Part shown: positions 9,639-18,720 of the stretch, piece after piece
How positions within the stretch are numbered: position 1 is the stretch's first letter
Layout: every line of letters begins with the position of its first letter
Assembly: GCF_030503675.1 (NCBI RefSeq)
Contig: NZ_CP129964.1
Coordinates: forward strand, 3,348,001-3,412,000
Direction of reading: 5' to 3'
DNA from: Lutimonas zeaxanthinifaciens
GTDB taxonomy: Bacteria > Bacteroidota > Bacteroidia > Flavobacteriales > Flavobacteriaceae
DNA: 64,000 bases
Program-made: the position numbers and the translations under genes
The notes under the pieces: generated by a model
The model's database searches: none
Told to the model about the DNA's origin: nothing
Seen by the model: the letters and a program-made list of their open reading frames with translations, nothing else

Positions 9639-11741
9639 ATGAATATTTTTGAATTCCTTATCCCCCAAAGCTTGAAAGACAAAATTGTTCAGTTCATATC
9701 AAACCCATTAATCATTTCCTTGGTATTGTCCCTACTGATCATACTTTCCCTGCCGGATTATTTTAATCGGTATCAATCAGAACATATTAAAACTTCGAGA
9801 ACAAGTCGAAAAAACAAAACTTACTTTAAGGATCTTAATAATGATGGACAGAGCGAAAGAATTATGTACTATGAAAATAACCTGGGTAACGCAAGTTTTG
9901 AAATTCATGCCGCTGATGAGGGCCTAATAGATCAATGGAACTTTAACGGCCAGCTTTGTTCACAAAATCTTGATCTCTGGTTTTTTGATTCGAACCAAAA
10001 TGGTTTCAATGAAATATTTCACTTTTCAAAAAGAAATGATTCTATCTTTCTCAATAGCATCGAACCTTTCAGTGATGAGAATTATGAAAACCATGAAGTT
10101 TTTGTTGAAAAACTTGAGGACACAGGTAAAAAAATGTTTTTTTCCACCTCTACTTACGGCATTTTAAACAGTGGAAACAATAAATCTGGTGAATTGTTTT
10201 TTGCTTTGAATCGAGGGTTTTCAGGTAACCCACGAAACGTTTACAAGTATAATTTTAAGACCAATCTAGTTTCAAAATCCCCTCATTTAACCAATCAATC
10301 AAGGATAAATCTCATGATTGATCTGGACAAGAATGGATCCGAAGAAATATTACTGGCAAATTACGCTGCTGGAAATAAAATTGACTCATCGATAACAAAG
10401 AGATCTGACTATAACGCCTGGTTCATGGTATTGGATGAAAATCTTCGTTTTAAATTTGAACCCATAGAAATTCCATGTACTTTTTCAAGTATTCACAGTT
10501 TTCCACTCAAGAATGACAATAATGAGATCGATATCCTCTGCCGTGTGAATTCTAAAAAATATACCGAATACAAAAGCAGATTGATGCTCTTTACCAGTGA
10601 AGGTGAATTTTTGCGGGAAATGTTACTGGGTCCGGGAAACTACTTTATTAATTCCCGTAACAATTTTCAAGAATTTATATTGCACAACTTCAGTAGTGGT
10701 TTGATTCAAATATTGAATAAAGATTTCCAGGAACTTTTTTCTTTAACCATTGAACCCGATAGTTATTTATTTCCTCTTGACTTAGATGAAAATGGAAAAA
10801 ATGAATGGATACAGGTACATAATGATAATAAATCCATCACTGTGTTTGAGGAAGATTTTAAGGAATCATTAACCCTTATTATACCGGGGGAAGGATTTAA
10901 TAATATAAGACCCTTTATAAAAAAAAGCGGGGAGGGTATAAATGATTTATTCTTTAGGGACGGTAACAACTATTATCTATTCTCTTATCAAGAAAATCCT
11001 TTTTACATACTTAAATACTTTACCTATGTATTGATCTTCTTACTTGTCTTGAGTCTTGTTTGGTTTATACGAAAAGGCCAGCAACTGAAGATGGAAAAGC
11101 AGCGTGCCATTGAAAATGAAATTTCAGCATTACAGATCAAAAACATCAACAATCAAATTGACCCTCATTTTGTTTTTAATGCTATTAATACCATAAGTGA
11201 AATGACGCTAATGGATAATAAAATTGAAGCCGACAGTTTTATCACCAAATTTTCGAATTTTATGCGCGGAACCCTGCAGAAATCTGATAAAATAACAACT
11301 ACTCTAAGTGAGGAACTATCTTATGTGGAGAATTTCATACAGTTACAACAGGAACGATTTAAAAATAAATTCAATTATTCCATTGAGGTTGGGTCAGATG
11401 TTGATACCTCTTTCAAGGTTCCTAAGCATATTATATTCTGTTATGCAGAGAATGCCATTAAACATGGGCTTTCTGGTTTGAAGGAAAAAGGATTATTAAA
11501 AATCAATGTTTCTATGATTAATAAAAAAATGGTCATTATCATAGAGGATAACGGGGAAGGAATCAATGAAAAAACCAAAATCCGCAAAGATTCTACGGGA
11601 AACGGACTTAAAATAATGGAGCAACTATTTGAATTATTCCATAAGCTGTACGGAAAAAATATTGAACAGAAATTTATTGAACTGTTTGATGAAAAAAATA
11701 ATAAATCCGGAATTCGAGTAAAAATAATAATCAGTATTTAA
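9639..11741 (+). CDS. LytS/YehU-type sensor histidine kinase with FG-GAP-like periplasmic domain
   Basis: The protein has an N-terminal membrane segment (about 25-40), a long extracytoplasmic region, a second membrane segment (about 455-475) and a cytoplasmic His_kinase domain. The phospho-acceptor box is IDPHFVFNAIN (about 507-517), with the N box YAENAIKHG and the G box DNGEGIN downstream, as in PF06580 kinases. The periplasmic part carries four calcium-loop-like motifs, DLNNDGQSE, DSNQNGFNE, DLDKNGSEE and DLDENGKNE, typical of FG-GAP/VCBS propeller repeats, so it may sense a polysaccharide or protein ligand. A TTG at 9609 is an upstream alternative; the ATG at 9639 is preferred. The response-regulator gene follows, with a putative operator between them. 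Confidence 0.9.
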   Translation: MNIFEFLIPQSLKDKIVQFISNPLIISLVLSLLIILSLPDYFNRYQSEHIKTSRTSRKNKTYFKDLNNDGQSERIMYYENNLGNASFEIHAADEGLIDQWNFNGQLCSQNLDLWFFDSNQNGFNEIFHFSKRNDSIFLNSIEPFSDENYENHEVFVEKLEDTGKKMFFSTSTYGILNSGNNKSGELFFALNRGFSGNPRNVYKYNFKTNLVSKSPHLTNQSRINLMIDLDKNGSEEILLANYAAGNKIDSSITKRSDYNAWFMVLDENLRFKFEPIEIPCTFSSIHSFPLKNDNNEIDILCRVNSKKYTEYKSRLMLFTSEGEFLREMLLGPGNYFINSRNNFQEFILHNFSSGLIQILNKDFQELFSLTIEPDSYLFPLDLDENGKNEWIQVHNDNKSITVFEEDFKESLTLIIPGEGFNNIRPFIKKSGEGINDLFFRDGNNYYLFSYQENPFYILKYFTYVLIFLLVLSLVWFIRKGQQLKMEKQRAIENEISALQIKNINNQIDPHFVFNAINTISEMTLMDNKIEADSFITKFSNFMRGTLQKSDKITTTLSEELSYVENFIQLQQERFKNKFNYSIEVGSDVDTSFKVPKHIIFCYAENAIKHGLSGLKEKGLLKINVSMINKKMVIIIEDNGEGINEKTKIRKDSTGNGLKIMEQLFELFHKLYGKNIEQKFIELFDEKNNKSGIRVKIIISI

Positions 11742-11745
11742 TCAA

Positions 11746-11774
11746 TTGAGTACGGAAATACTCAGAAATGAGTA
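11746..11774 (+). promoter_or_regulatory. Phased operator upstream of the response-regulator gene
   Basis: GAGTA (11748), TACTC (11759) and GAGTA (11770) sit exactly 11 bp apart, giving two overlapping inverted repeats with 6-nt spacers. The first 20 bases match 18 of 20 positions at a second copy after the regulator gene (12425-12444). The position between the kinase stop and the regulator start suggests autoregulation. Confidence 0.5.
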
Positions 11775-11839
11775 CATACGACTATTTTTATAGTCCTATA
11801 TTAGTATTGAGTTTACTATCCTCTAATCCAAACATAAAA

Positions 11840-12406
11840 ATGAACATATCCAAAATAAGAACTGTATTAGTTGATGATGAGGAAAGAGCACTAAATCGAA
11901 TGAAAATTCTGCTTTCGAATTTTGAGGAAATTGAAGTTTTGGAAGCTATAAATGACTCTGAATATGCGATAAATTATATTATGGAATCCGATCCGGATCT
12001 TGTTTTTTTAGATATTGAAATGCCTTTAAAAACAGGATTAGAAGTAGCAGAAGAAATCAATAAACATAATCTCAAAACAAAGATTATTTTTATGACAGCT
12101 CATGAACATTATGCAATTAAAGCCATTAAAAAAGAAGCTTTTGATTATCTGCTTAAACCCATTGGAATTGATGAATTGAAAGTCACTCTGGAACGATTCC
12201 TTTCAAAAACACAAACATTATTTACAAAAAGAGAGCTTGAAATCGTCAATTTGATTTGCAAAGGAATGAGTAGCAAAGAAATTGGTAAAAATCTTTCAAT
12301 AAGCCATCACACGGTAGACACACACAGAAGAAAAATTCTCGAAAAGTCAGAATGTCACAACGCTGTTGAACTGATTATGTATGCTACAAAGAACCATCTT
12401 ATTTAG
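11840..12406 (+). CDS. Response regulator with REC and LuxR-type HTH domains
   Basis: This is the likely partner of the kinase ending 99 bp upstream. The receiver domain (about 1-118) has the acidic pair DDE, the phospho-acceptor in VFLDIEMP, the conserved T in FMTAH and K in YLLKP. That spelling (FLDIEMP, FDYLLKPI) is the one usually found in LytR/AlgR-type regulators, yet the output domain (about 125-188) is a LuxR/NarL helix-turn-helix (FTKRELEIVNLICKG, IGKNLSISHHTVDTHRRKIL). An in-frame ATG at 11768 would add 24 residues that do not resemble a receiver start, so 11840 is chosen. GAGTA-N6-TACTC sites lie on both sides of the gene. Confidence 0.9.
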   Translation: MNISKIRTVLVDDEERALNRMKILLSNFEEIEVLEAINDSEYAINYIMESDPDLVFLDIEMPLKTGLEVAEEINKHNLKTKIIFMTAHEHYAIKAIKKEAFDYLLKPIGIDELKVTLERFLSKTQTLFTKRELEIVNLICKGMSSKEIGKNLSISHHTVDTHRRKILEKSECHNAVELIMYATKNHLI

Positions 12407-12424
12407 TCATTTAGGGGTGTTACT

Positions 12425-12453
12425 TTGAGTATGCAAATACTCAGTCAAGGGTA
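12425..12453 (+). promoter_or_regulatory. Second phased GAGTA/TACTC operator copy
   Basis: GAGTA (12427), TACTC (12438) and the near-match GGGTA (12449) repeat the 11-bp phasing seen at 11748-11774. It begins 19 bp after the regulator stop. No gene start follows closely, so its target is unclear. Confidence 0.45.
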
Positions 12454-12499
12454 TGGTTTCATAAAGAGGTCTTCATTATCTTTAATTTTTTAAAAAAAT

Positions 12500-12684
12500 A
12501 AGAACCATTTACCAAATCCGTAAGCACTTCAAGAGATTGAAAATCCGTTTATTTCATTTTCTATCCCCCTCATTTAATTGGTGAAAAGTTTTGCTTAACT
12601 TGGAGTCTTATCCGTTTAAGTTAAATGCTAGGTCCATTTTAAATCTCACAATTAAAAAGACGTTTTTTCAGGTAAATGGTTCTT
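12500..12684. repeat. 185-bp segment bounded by perfect 14-bp inverted repeats
   Basis: AAGAACCATTTACC (12500-12513) is mirrored exactly by GGTAAATGGTTCTT (12671-12684). There is no ORF inside. The arrangement resembles a small MITE-like element, and it lies next to a transposase remnant, but no clear target-site duplication can be seen. Confidence 0.4.
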
Positions 12685-12843
12685 TTAAATTCATGATTCG
12701 TCAAATTTCTGGTCACCCTTATTAATAAATTCAATTACCCGTTCAGATCACAGTTAAATATTCCACCTGACATTCCAAAACAAATTCGTCACAAAAACTT
12801 CCACTCCCTTGCAAAACAGCACATTACTTTGTAACTTAGAAAG

Positions 12844-13317
12844 GTGAAAAGTTATAAAAACATCAATGACCCGCAACGTAGTTTTGTAGCTCCTTTTGTG
12901 GATAAACACAGCAGGAAAAATGAATTTTTTGCTCAGATTGATGATTATATTGACTGGGAACCGATCACTGCTAAACTTAAACTGATATACACCAAAGGAC
13001 TTACCGACAGGGGAGCAAAAGCCTATTCTCCCATACTACTTTTCAAAATGCACCTCATTTCAAAATGGTATAAACTTTCCGATACCCAGACTGAGTCAAT
13101 GGTTTATGACAGTATCTCGGCCATTCGATTTTGCGGGTTAACCCTGGAAGACAGTGTGCCCGGACACAGTACATTGAGTCGATTCAAAAAAGAATTAAAA
13201 GACCATGGAGCTTTAAAAGGATTGGAAAAAGACGTAGATAATCAATTAAAAGCACATCAAATAAAGGTGAAAACTGGCAAGGGTCGTGTAGATGCGAAAC
13301 TTCGAAAACTAAACTAA
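12844..13317 (+). pseudogene. Truncated IS5-like (DUF772) transposase
   Basis: The 157 residues match the N-terminal domain of IS5/IS1182-like transposases: RSFVAPFVDKHSRKNEFF, the DUF772 stretch SPILLFKMHLISKWYKLSD, RFCGLTLEDSVPGHSTLSRF, and the lead-in to the first catalytic Asp (GRVDAKL). The reading frame ends there, so the DDE catalytic core and C-terminus are missing; a complete copy would need at least 300 residues. The start is GTG. It should be inactive. Loss of the 3' part is followed at once by the region next to yjbQ, implying a deletion at or near 13,317. Confidence 0.75.
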
Positions 13318-13399
13318 CATTTTATACCTACTTTAAACGCCTACCTGACTTTCAATAGAATTTGACAAATTTGGTGTTCAGTGGATGGTGAGTCAGTAA

Positions 13400-13822
13400 T
13401 TATTCTCCGAGTATCGTAATTACTAATCTTCTGGACCCTCCCCTGTTTCTGTGCTCACATAGATAAATACCCTGCCATATACCCATGTTCAATCTGCCGT
13501 TGGTAATAGGGACCTGAATTGAGGCTCCCATCAAAGAGGCTTTGATGTGAGCCGGCATGTCATCAGGTCCTTCATAGGTATGTATATAGTACGGAGCATT
13601 TTCAGGAACCAATTTATTCATATGGCTTTCAAAATCAGTTCTTACAGTTGGGTCCGCATTTTCATTGATCGTCAAACTCGCTGAAGTATGCTTGATAAAA
13701 ACCTGCATCCAACCTGTATCGATCTCTTTAATTTCAGGTAGGTTTTGAAGTATCTCCTGAGTGATTAAATGAAATCCTCTTGAATGAGGCCTCAGACTGA
13801 TTTCTTTTTGAAATGATTTCAT
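13400..13822 (-). CDS. YjbQ-family protein (UPF0047)
   Basis: This compact 140-residue cytoplasmic protein carries the UPF0047 signatures KHTSASLTINENADPTV, DDMPAHIK, GASIQVPI and GIWQGIYLCEHRNRG. The family has been reported to have weak thiamine-phosphate synthase activity when overproduced, but its physiological role is not established. Length is normal. The next gene on the same strand, a short SSB, starts 410 bp upstream and ends 56 bp before this start, so they may share a transcript. Confidence 0.92.
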   Translation of the reverse strand: MKSFQKEISLRPHSRGFHLITQEILQNLPEIKEIDTGWMQVFIKHTSASLTINENADPTVRTDFESHMNKLVPENAPYYIHTYEGPDDMPAHIKASLMGASIQVPITNGRLNMGIWQGIYLCEHRNRGGSRRLVITILGE

Positions 13823-13878
13823 TTTTAGCCTTATTAGATCAGACTAATTTAGGTAAAATGACCGATAATCTCTTACCA

Positions 13879-14232
13879 TTACTGCACCACTTCCTGCACT
13901 CTTTGACCAAGAAACAATATTTCACTGCAAACCACTTCTGTAATATACTTTTTGACCCCATTTTCATCTTCCCAGGATCGGGTGACAAGTTTTCCTTCCA
14001 GGGCTACTTCCTTTCCCTTTTCAAGGTAAGATTCAATCAGATCAGCGGTTTTATTCCAGGCTATAATATTGTGCCACTGGGTATCCTCAACTTTTTCTCC
14101 CTTTGAATTTACATAGCTGTCATTGGTTGCCAATGAAAATTTTACCAGTTTACTTCCTGAATCAAGGATTTTAACTTCAGGGTCCATTCCTAAGTGTCCG
14201 ATTAACTGTACTCTGTTTCTTAATCTATTCAT
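13879..14232 (-). CDS. ssb: Single-stranded DNA-binding protein, short form
   Basis: An OB-fold SSB of 117 residues: it starts with NRVQLIGHLGMDPEVK, continues with LATNDSYVNSKGEKVEDTQWHNI in pieces typical of the family, and has YLEKGKEVALEGKL. It binds single-stranded DNA in replication or repair. Unusually, it stops just after the OB fold (QRVQEVVQ) and lacks the Gly/Pro-rich linker and the acidic tip that recruits partner proteins in full-length bacterial SSBs. This suggests a secondary paralogue rather than the main replication SSB. Confidence 0.92.
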   Translation of the reverse strand: MNRLRNRVQLIGHLGMDPEVKILDSGSKLVKFSLATNDSYVNSKGEKVEDTQWHNIIAWNKTADLIESYLEKGKEVALEGKLVTRSWEDENGVKKYITEVVCSEILFLGQRVQEVVQ

Positions 14233-14374
14233 TTTTATCTAATTTTTGTCAAAACAATTTGACGGTTAAACTTTCTGCTCCTCAATTTCTGATTCGCTTT
14301 TGCAAATTTGTAACAGCAAAGTCAAAAAGTATGCACGATAAACATTTACTTTCGTATGTAATTGAATGTAGTCG

Positions 14375-14404
14375 TTTGTAAATGATTATTTTATTGTAAC
14401 TTTA
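14375..14404 (+). promoter_or_regulatory. Putative promoter for the zinc-ribbon gene
   Basis: TTTG (14375-14378), an 18-nt spacer and TAACTTTA (14397-14404) resemble the Bacteroidota TTTG / TAnnTTTG promoter, with the last base deviating. It lies 65 bp before the ATG at 14469. Confidence 0.45.
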
Positions 14405-14468
14405 AAGTTTATCTTGGTCTCCAGTTCCAACAAATCAGTATTGACCAAAAAAATCCAATTCCTTTATT

Positions 14469-14819
14469 ATGGAAAAAAAATTGTGCCTTGAATGCGGAGA
14501 CCCAATCCAGGGACGAAGCGACAAAAAATTCTGTAGTGATTATTGTCGTAACACTTATAATAACAAGGTTAACAAAGACAGTAAAAATCTCATTCGCAAT
14601 ACGAATAATCGTCTGCGAAAAAACTATAAAATTCTGTCCGAACTCAATGCTGGAGGAAAAACAAAAGTGATTCGCAACACCTTGAACCAGCATAATTTTG
14701 ATTTTTCCTTGTTTACTTCCATCTACAGGACGAAAGCCGGAAAGGTTTATTATTATGTTTACGATCAAGGCTACCTGGAACTGGATAATGACTATTTTCT
14801 ATTGATTAAACGAGAATAA
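14469..14819 (+). CDS. Small protein with N-terminal zinc ribbon
   Basis: The 116-residue protein begins with four cysteines, C6-x2-C9 and C22-x3-C26 (CLECGDPIQG, KFCSDYC), spaced as in the DUF2116-like zinc-ribbon motif. The rest is basic and rich in Asn, ending in a short strand-rich segment (KVYYYVYDQGYLEL). The zinc knuckle and positive charge suggest nucleic-acid or protein binding, but no function is known to me. It is transcribed away from ssb and has its own promoter-like sequence. Confidence 0.75.
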   Translation: MEKKLCLECGDPIQGRSDKKFCSDYCRNTYNNKVNKDSKNLIRNTNNRLRKNYKILSELNAGGKTKVIRNTLNQHNFDFSLFTSIYRTKAGKVYYYVYDQGYLELDNDYFLLIKRE

Positions 14820-14908
14820 GCTCTTGTCAAATCTCAAATGAAATAAATGGAAACCAAATCTTTTTGTAACAAAGCTTTTTTTCATTCGTCGAATGATAAA
14901 ATTATTGC

Positions 14909-16174
14909 ATGCAGTTGAGATTATTTTTTGCCTTTTTTCTTTTGGTTGGCCTTGGAGCCATGAATCTTCATGCTCAGGATAACAGTTTTGTGACCGGGAA
15001 AATCATTAACGGGGAAGATAATCAACCTCTTCCTTTTGCCTCTATCCGATTAAAGAACCACCAGATAGGAACCATCAGCAACGATGATGGGGAATTTGAT
15101 TTTTATATTCCCAAATCAAAGCGAAATGATACCCTGAGCGTTAGTTTTATTGGGTTTAACAGTTATGAGGTGCCCCTGCAAAACATAGATCGCGCCCTTG
15201 AAATTATACTTACACCAAGTTCGAATGTGCTTGATGAGATCATCTTAACCGAAAAAGATCCTCTTGACTATATCAAAAGGGCCCTGGAAAGGCTTTCAGA
15301 AAATTATCCTCAGGAACCTTATCAGTCTCTTGCCTATTACAGAGAAAAATTCATCGAAAACGGGGCCGTAATCAACAAAGAAGAAGGGGTTTTTAAAACC
15401 TATTACCCTAAGGTTGCAGATTCATCAAAAAACCAACATCAACTCCTTTTGTATAAACCCGAGGAGAACCCTCAGCAATTTCAATTCATGAGAGAGTGGT
15501 TCGAGGCCAAGCAGGAGAAAAGACGTAAAAAGGCCATAAAAAGAGGTGAGGAATTTGATGAAGAGGAATATGACAGTGATATGGACATGGACCTTGGTGG
15601 CCCTGAATCTGTTATCGATCTTGACATTAACAATGAACGAGACAACTACCTCAACCCTAAGTATTTTAAAAAATACGAATACAGTTTTGGAGACGAAACT
15701 TCCTTAAATGGTGAGCGACTGGTTACCATAAATTTCAAAGCCAAAAGAACAATTGATCATATCAGGGACTCGGGTAAAATTCTTATCAATACGGAAGATT
15801 TTGCCATTGTTTCCATTGAGCGAAACGGAAAGTTTAGTATTCCTTTTATCGTAAAGCCCATTTTATTCGTGATTGGCTTAAAAATTCAGAATCCTACATT
15901 TAGCACTGTAATCAGTTATCAGAAATATAAAGAAAAATGGTACCCTCAGTTATTTCGATGGGATGCCAATGTGAAACTGACCAAAAAGCACACTTTTGAT
16001 CCTAATGAAAATTCAGACATCAATATTGGTCAGGTCTTTTTGATCAACCAGGTTGATTCCATCGCAACACCTGTTTCCGAAGACCACCTGTTCAATGAAC
16101 AAGAAGATATGGCCGGACAGGTATTCAATGATATCGATCTGAAATGGGAAGGGCTCAATATCATTAAAGATTGA
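14909..16174 (+). CDS. Carboxypeptidase-like regulatory-domain protein, exported
   Basis: A signal peptide (ending LHAQ) is followed by a CarboxypepD_reg-like beta-sandwich domain, about residues 25-110 (FVTGKIINGEDNQPLPFASI, ISNDDGEFDFYIP, LSVSFIGFNSYEV). The remainder, residues 115-421, resembles the periplasmic/outer-membrane DUF5686-type proteins of Bacteroidota without their beta-barrel; it includes a highly acidic stretch (EFDEEEYDSDMDMD) near 210-225. These proteins are surface or periplasmic and poorly characterised. The gene stands alone ahead of pgk. Confidence 0.8.
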   Translation: MQLRLFFAFFLLVGLGAMNLHAQDNSFVTGKIINGEDNQPLPFASIRLKNHQIGTISNDDGEFDFYIPKSKRNDTLSVSFIGFNSYEVPLQNIDRALEIILTPSSNVLDEIILTEKDPLDYIKRALERLSENYPQEPYQSLAYYREKFIENGAVINKEEGVFKTYYPKVADSSKNQHQLLLYKPEENPQQFQFMREWFEAKQEKRRKKAIKRGEEFDEEEYDSDMDMDLGGPESVIDLDINNERDNYLNPKYFKKYEYSFGDETSLNGERLVTINFKAKRTIDHIRDSGKILINTEDFAIVSIERNGKFSIPFIVKPILFVIGLKIQNPTFSTVISYQKYKEKWYPQLFRWDANVKLTKKHTFDPNENSDINIGQVFLINQVDSIATPVSEDHLFNEQEDMAGQVFNDIDLKWEGLNIIKD

Positions 16175-16254
16175 TATTCTCACCTTAATGAAATATGATC
16201 AAAAATTCACCTGAAATATTGCCTATTTACACTCATAATAGCACTTCTTTTTAG

Positions 16255-16262
16255 TATATTTG
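16255..16262 (+). promoter_or_regulatory. Putative -7 box for pgk
   Basis: TATATTTG is an exact TAnnTTTG match 110 bp upstream of the pgk start. No clear -33 TTTG lies at the usual distance. Confidence 0.35.
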
Positions 16263-16371
16263 TCATCCAATTTTTAATTGGGTACGAAATATTTAAATCT
16301 TGAAATTAAAAGAGTGGAATTTCTTTATAGGAAGTTTCACTTCTCTATGAAATAACAACCGAAATAAACAA

Positions 16372-17559
16372 ATGAAAACATTAAACGATTTTAATTTCGA
16401 AAATAAAAAGGCGCTGATCAGAGTTGATTTCAATGTTCCTTTAAACGAAGAATTGCAGGTTACGGATACTACCCGAATCGAAGCGGCAAAGGCAACCATT
16501 GTAAAAGTATTAGAAGATGGCGGAAGTGCCGTTTTGATGTCGCATCTAGGTCGTCCGAAAGGGGTTGAAGACAACTTTTCTCTGGGGCATATTGTAGATG
16601 CTGTGAGTGAAATTATTGGCGTTCAGGTTAAGTTTGTCAATGACTGTATCGGAGACAAAGTTGAGCAGGCAGTTGCAGATTTGCAAAATGGAGAAGTTCT
16701 TTTGCTGGAAAATCTTAGATTTTACGGTGAGGAAAAAGCTGGTGACAGAGATTTTGCAGAAAAACTTTCAAAATGCGGTGATATTTATGTCAATGATGCA
16801 TTTGGTACTGCACACAGGGCTCATGCTTCTACTGCGATCATCGCTGAATTCTTTCCGGAGCAAAAATGTTTCGGCTTTTTATTGGCCAAAGAGATCGAGA
16901 GTCTTGAAAAGGTACTAGGCTCAAGCGAAAAACCTGTAACAGCTATATTAGGTGGATCAAAAGTATCTTCAAAAATAACGGTAATAGAGAATATTCTTGA
17001 TAAAATAGATCATTTGATTATTGGTGGTGGTATGAGTTTTACCTTTATCAAAGCCTTAGGCGGAGACATTGGTAATTCCATTTGCGAAGATGACAAACAG
17101 GATCTTGCACTGGATATCTTGAAACAGGCCGAAGAAAAAGGGGTAAAAGTCCATTTGCCGGTTGACGTGGTTGCTGGTGATGATTTTAGCAATGATGCCA
17201 ATACCCAGGTTGTAGATATTTATCATATTCCCGAAGGTTGGGAAGGACTTGATGCAGGGCCTAAAACCAATGTTGGGTTTTCATTCGTGATCGCTCAGTC
17301 AAAAACGATTTTGTGGAACGGGCCCGTTGGTGTTTTTGAAATGAAGACCTTTTCAAAAGGAACCATTGAGCTGGGTAATTCTGTTGCCGATGCTACTGCT
17401 GAGGGAGCATTTTCTCTTGTAGGAGGTGGTGATTCTGTTGCTGCAGTAAAACAATTTGGATTTGCCGATAAGGTGAGTTATGTATCTACGGGTGGTGGAG
17501 CCATGCTAGAAATGCTTGAGGGTAAAACTTTACCTGGAATTCAGGCAATCCTGGACTAA
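16372..17559 (+). CDS. pgk: Phosphoglycerate kinase
   Basis: This cytoplasmic glycolytic enzyme transfers phosphate between 1,3-bisphosphoglycerate and ADP. The signatures are complete: [12 protein letters not shown] at the N-terminus, [30 protein letters not shown], the nucleotide site [11 protein letters not shown], and GPVGVFE followed by GGGDSVAAV near the C-terminus. Length (395) is standard. It is a monocistronic unit closed by a strong terminator at 17587-17625. Confidence 0.98.
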   Translation: MKTLNDFNFENKKALIRVDFNVPLNEELQVTDTTRIEAAKATIVKVLEDGGSAVLMSHLGRPKGVEDNFSLGHIVDAVSEIIGVQVKFVNDCIGDKVEQAVADLQNGEVLLLENLRFYGEEKAGDRDFAEKLSKCGDIYVNDAFGTAHRAHASTAIIAEFFPEQKCFGFLLAKEIESLEKVLGSSEKPVTAILGGSKVSSKITVIENILDKIDHLIIGGGMSFTFIKALGGDIGNSICEDDKQDLALDILKQAEEKGVKVHLPVDVVAGDDFSNDANTQVVDIYHIPEGWEGLDAGPKTNVGFSFVIAQSKTILWNGPVGVFEMKTFSKGTIELGNSVADATAEGAFSLVGGGDSVAAVKQFGFADKVSYVSTGGGAMLEMLEGKTLPGIQAILD

Positions 17560-17586
17560 GAAATATCATATTTAATTCATAAATTT

Positions 17587-17625
17587 AAAGGTCTGAAATC
17601 TGGAAAAGGTTTCAGGCCTTTTTTT
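17587..17625 (+). terminator. Intrinsic terminator of pgk
   Basis: A 12-bp stem, AAAGGTCTGAAA with TTTCAGGCCTTT (one G-T pair), encloses an 11-nt loop and runs into a T tract. It lies 28 bp after the pgk stop. Confidence 0.85.
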
Positions 17626-17664
17626 GCACCATTCATATAACCAAAAAACAGTTTCAAACAAATC

Positions 17665-18702
17665 ATGAAATACACCACTATTCCCCAAACAGATATAAAA
17701 GTCAGTAAAATATGCCTTGGAACGATGACCTATGGCCAGCAGAATACAGAAGAGGAAGCGCATGCGCAGCTCAATTATGCCGTTGATCAGGGTGTCAATT
17801 TTATCGACACGGCCGAGATGTATTCTATTCCTGGAAAAAAAGAAACTCAGGGCAGCACTGAAAGATACATTGGAACCTGGCTAAAAGATCAACAACGAGA
17901 CTCCCTTGTGGTTGCCACAAAAATTACCGGACCCATGCCTTATTTCAATTATATCAGGCCAAACCTTGGGTTTTCGAAAGAGGTAATTCGCGAGGCACTG
18001 GATCTGAGTTTAAAAAGACTGCAAACGGATTATGTAGACATTTATCAACTGCACTGGCCCGAGAGAAATGTCAACTTTTTTGGCCAGAGAAACTACAATC
18101 ACAATCCAAATGAAAAGTGGGAGGATAATTTTAAATCGGTTATCGAAGCGCTGGATGAATTGGTAAAAGAGGGAAAGATAAGACATTATGGAGTTTCCAA
18201 TGAATCGTCCTGGGGTGTGATGAGGCAGGTTACAGAAAGCAAACAAAACGGACTCACGGTTTGTAAAACAATACAAAACCCGTATTCGCTTTTGAACAGA
18301 ACCTTTGAGATCAATTTAGCCGAGGTAAGCCTTCGAGAAAATATTGGGCTCCTCGCCTATTCACCTCTGGCCTTTGGAGTTTTGTCAGGTAAATACCTTA
18401 ACAATAAAATGCCCGAGAATTCAAGATTAAAGCTGTTTCCTGCTTATTCCAGATACAGTAACCCTCAGGCCTTAAAACTGACCGCTCTTTATGACGAACT
18501 GGCAAAGAAACATAATTTGACCCTGGCTGAATTGAGCCTTGCTTTTGTAAATCAGCGCCCATTTGTGACTGGAAACATAATAGGAGCCACTACAATGGAT
18601 CAACTCAAAGAGAACATTGGCAGTATCAATGTTACCCTGTCTAAAGAACTACTTGATGAAATTGATGCGATTCAGAATTTACAACCCAACCCGGCTCCAT
18701 AA
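17665..18702 (+). CDS. Aldo/keto reductase (Tas-like)
   Basis: This NADPH-dependent reductase has the TIM-barrel signatures of the aldo/keto reductase superfamily: KICLGTMTYG near residue 15, the catalytic Asp and Tyr in FIDTAEMY (about 48-55), the Lys in VVATKI, and QLHWPER. GVSNESSWGV and LLAYSPLAFGVLSGK belong to the cofactor-binding half. The order and spelling match the Tas/YajO-type subgroup (extended loop, NFFGQR). The physiological carbonyl substrate is not known. It is followed 18 bp later by the fucosidase gene, so the two are probably cotranscribed. Confidence 0.92.
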   Translation: MKYTTIPQTDIKVSKICLGTMTYGQQNTEEEAHAQLNYAVDQGVNFIDTAEMYSIPGKKETQGSTERYIGTWLKDQQRDSLVVATKITGPMPYFNYIRPNLGFSKEVIREALDLSLKRLQTDYVDIYQLHWPERNVNFFGQRNYNHNPNEKWEDNFKSVIEALDELVKEGKIRHYGVSNESSWGVMRQVTESKQNGLTVCKTIQNPYSLLNRTFEINLAEVSLRENIGLLAYSPLAFGVLSGKYLNNKMPENSRLKLFPAYSRYSNPQALKLTALYDELAKKHNLTLAELSLAFVNQRPFVTGNIIGATTMDQLKENIGSINVTLSKELLDEIDAIQNLQPNPAP

Positions 18703-18720
18703 TGATTAAAGAATAATTTT

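Larger units (their letters stand above)
12407..12843. other. 437-bp non-coding stretch between regulator and IS remnant
   Basis: No convincing gene is seen on either strand. The stretch holds the second phased GAGTA/TACTC site (12425-12453) and a pair of 14-bp inverted repeats (12500-12513 and 12671-12684); the remainder is AT-rich sequence leading into the transposase remnant. Confidence 0.6.
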
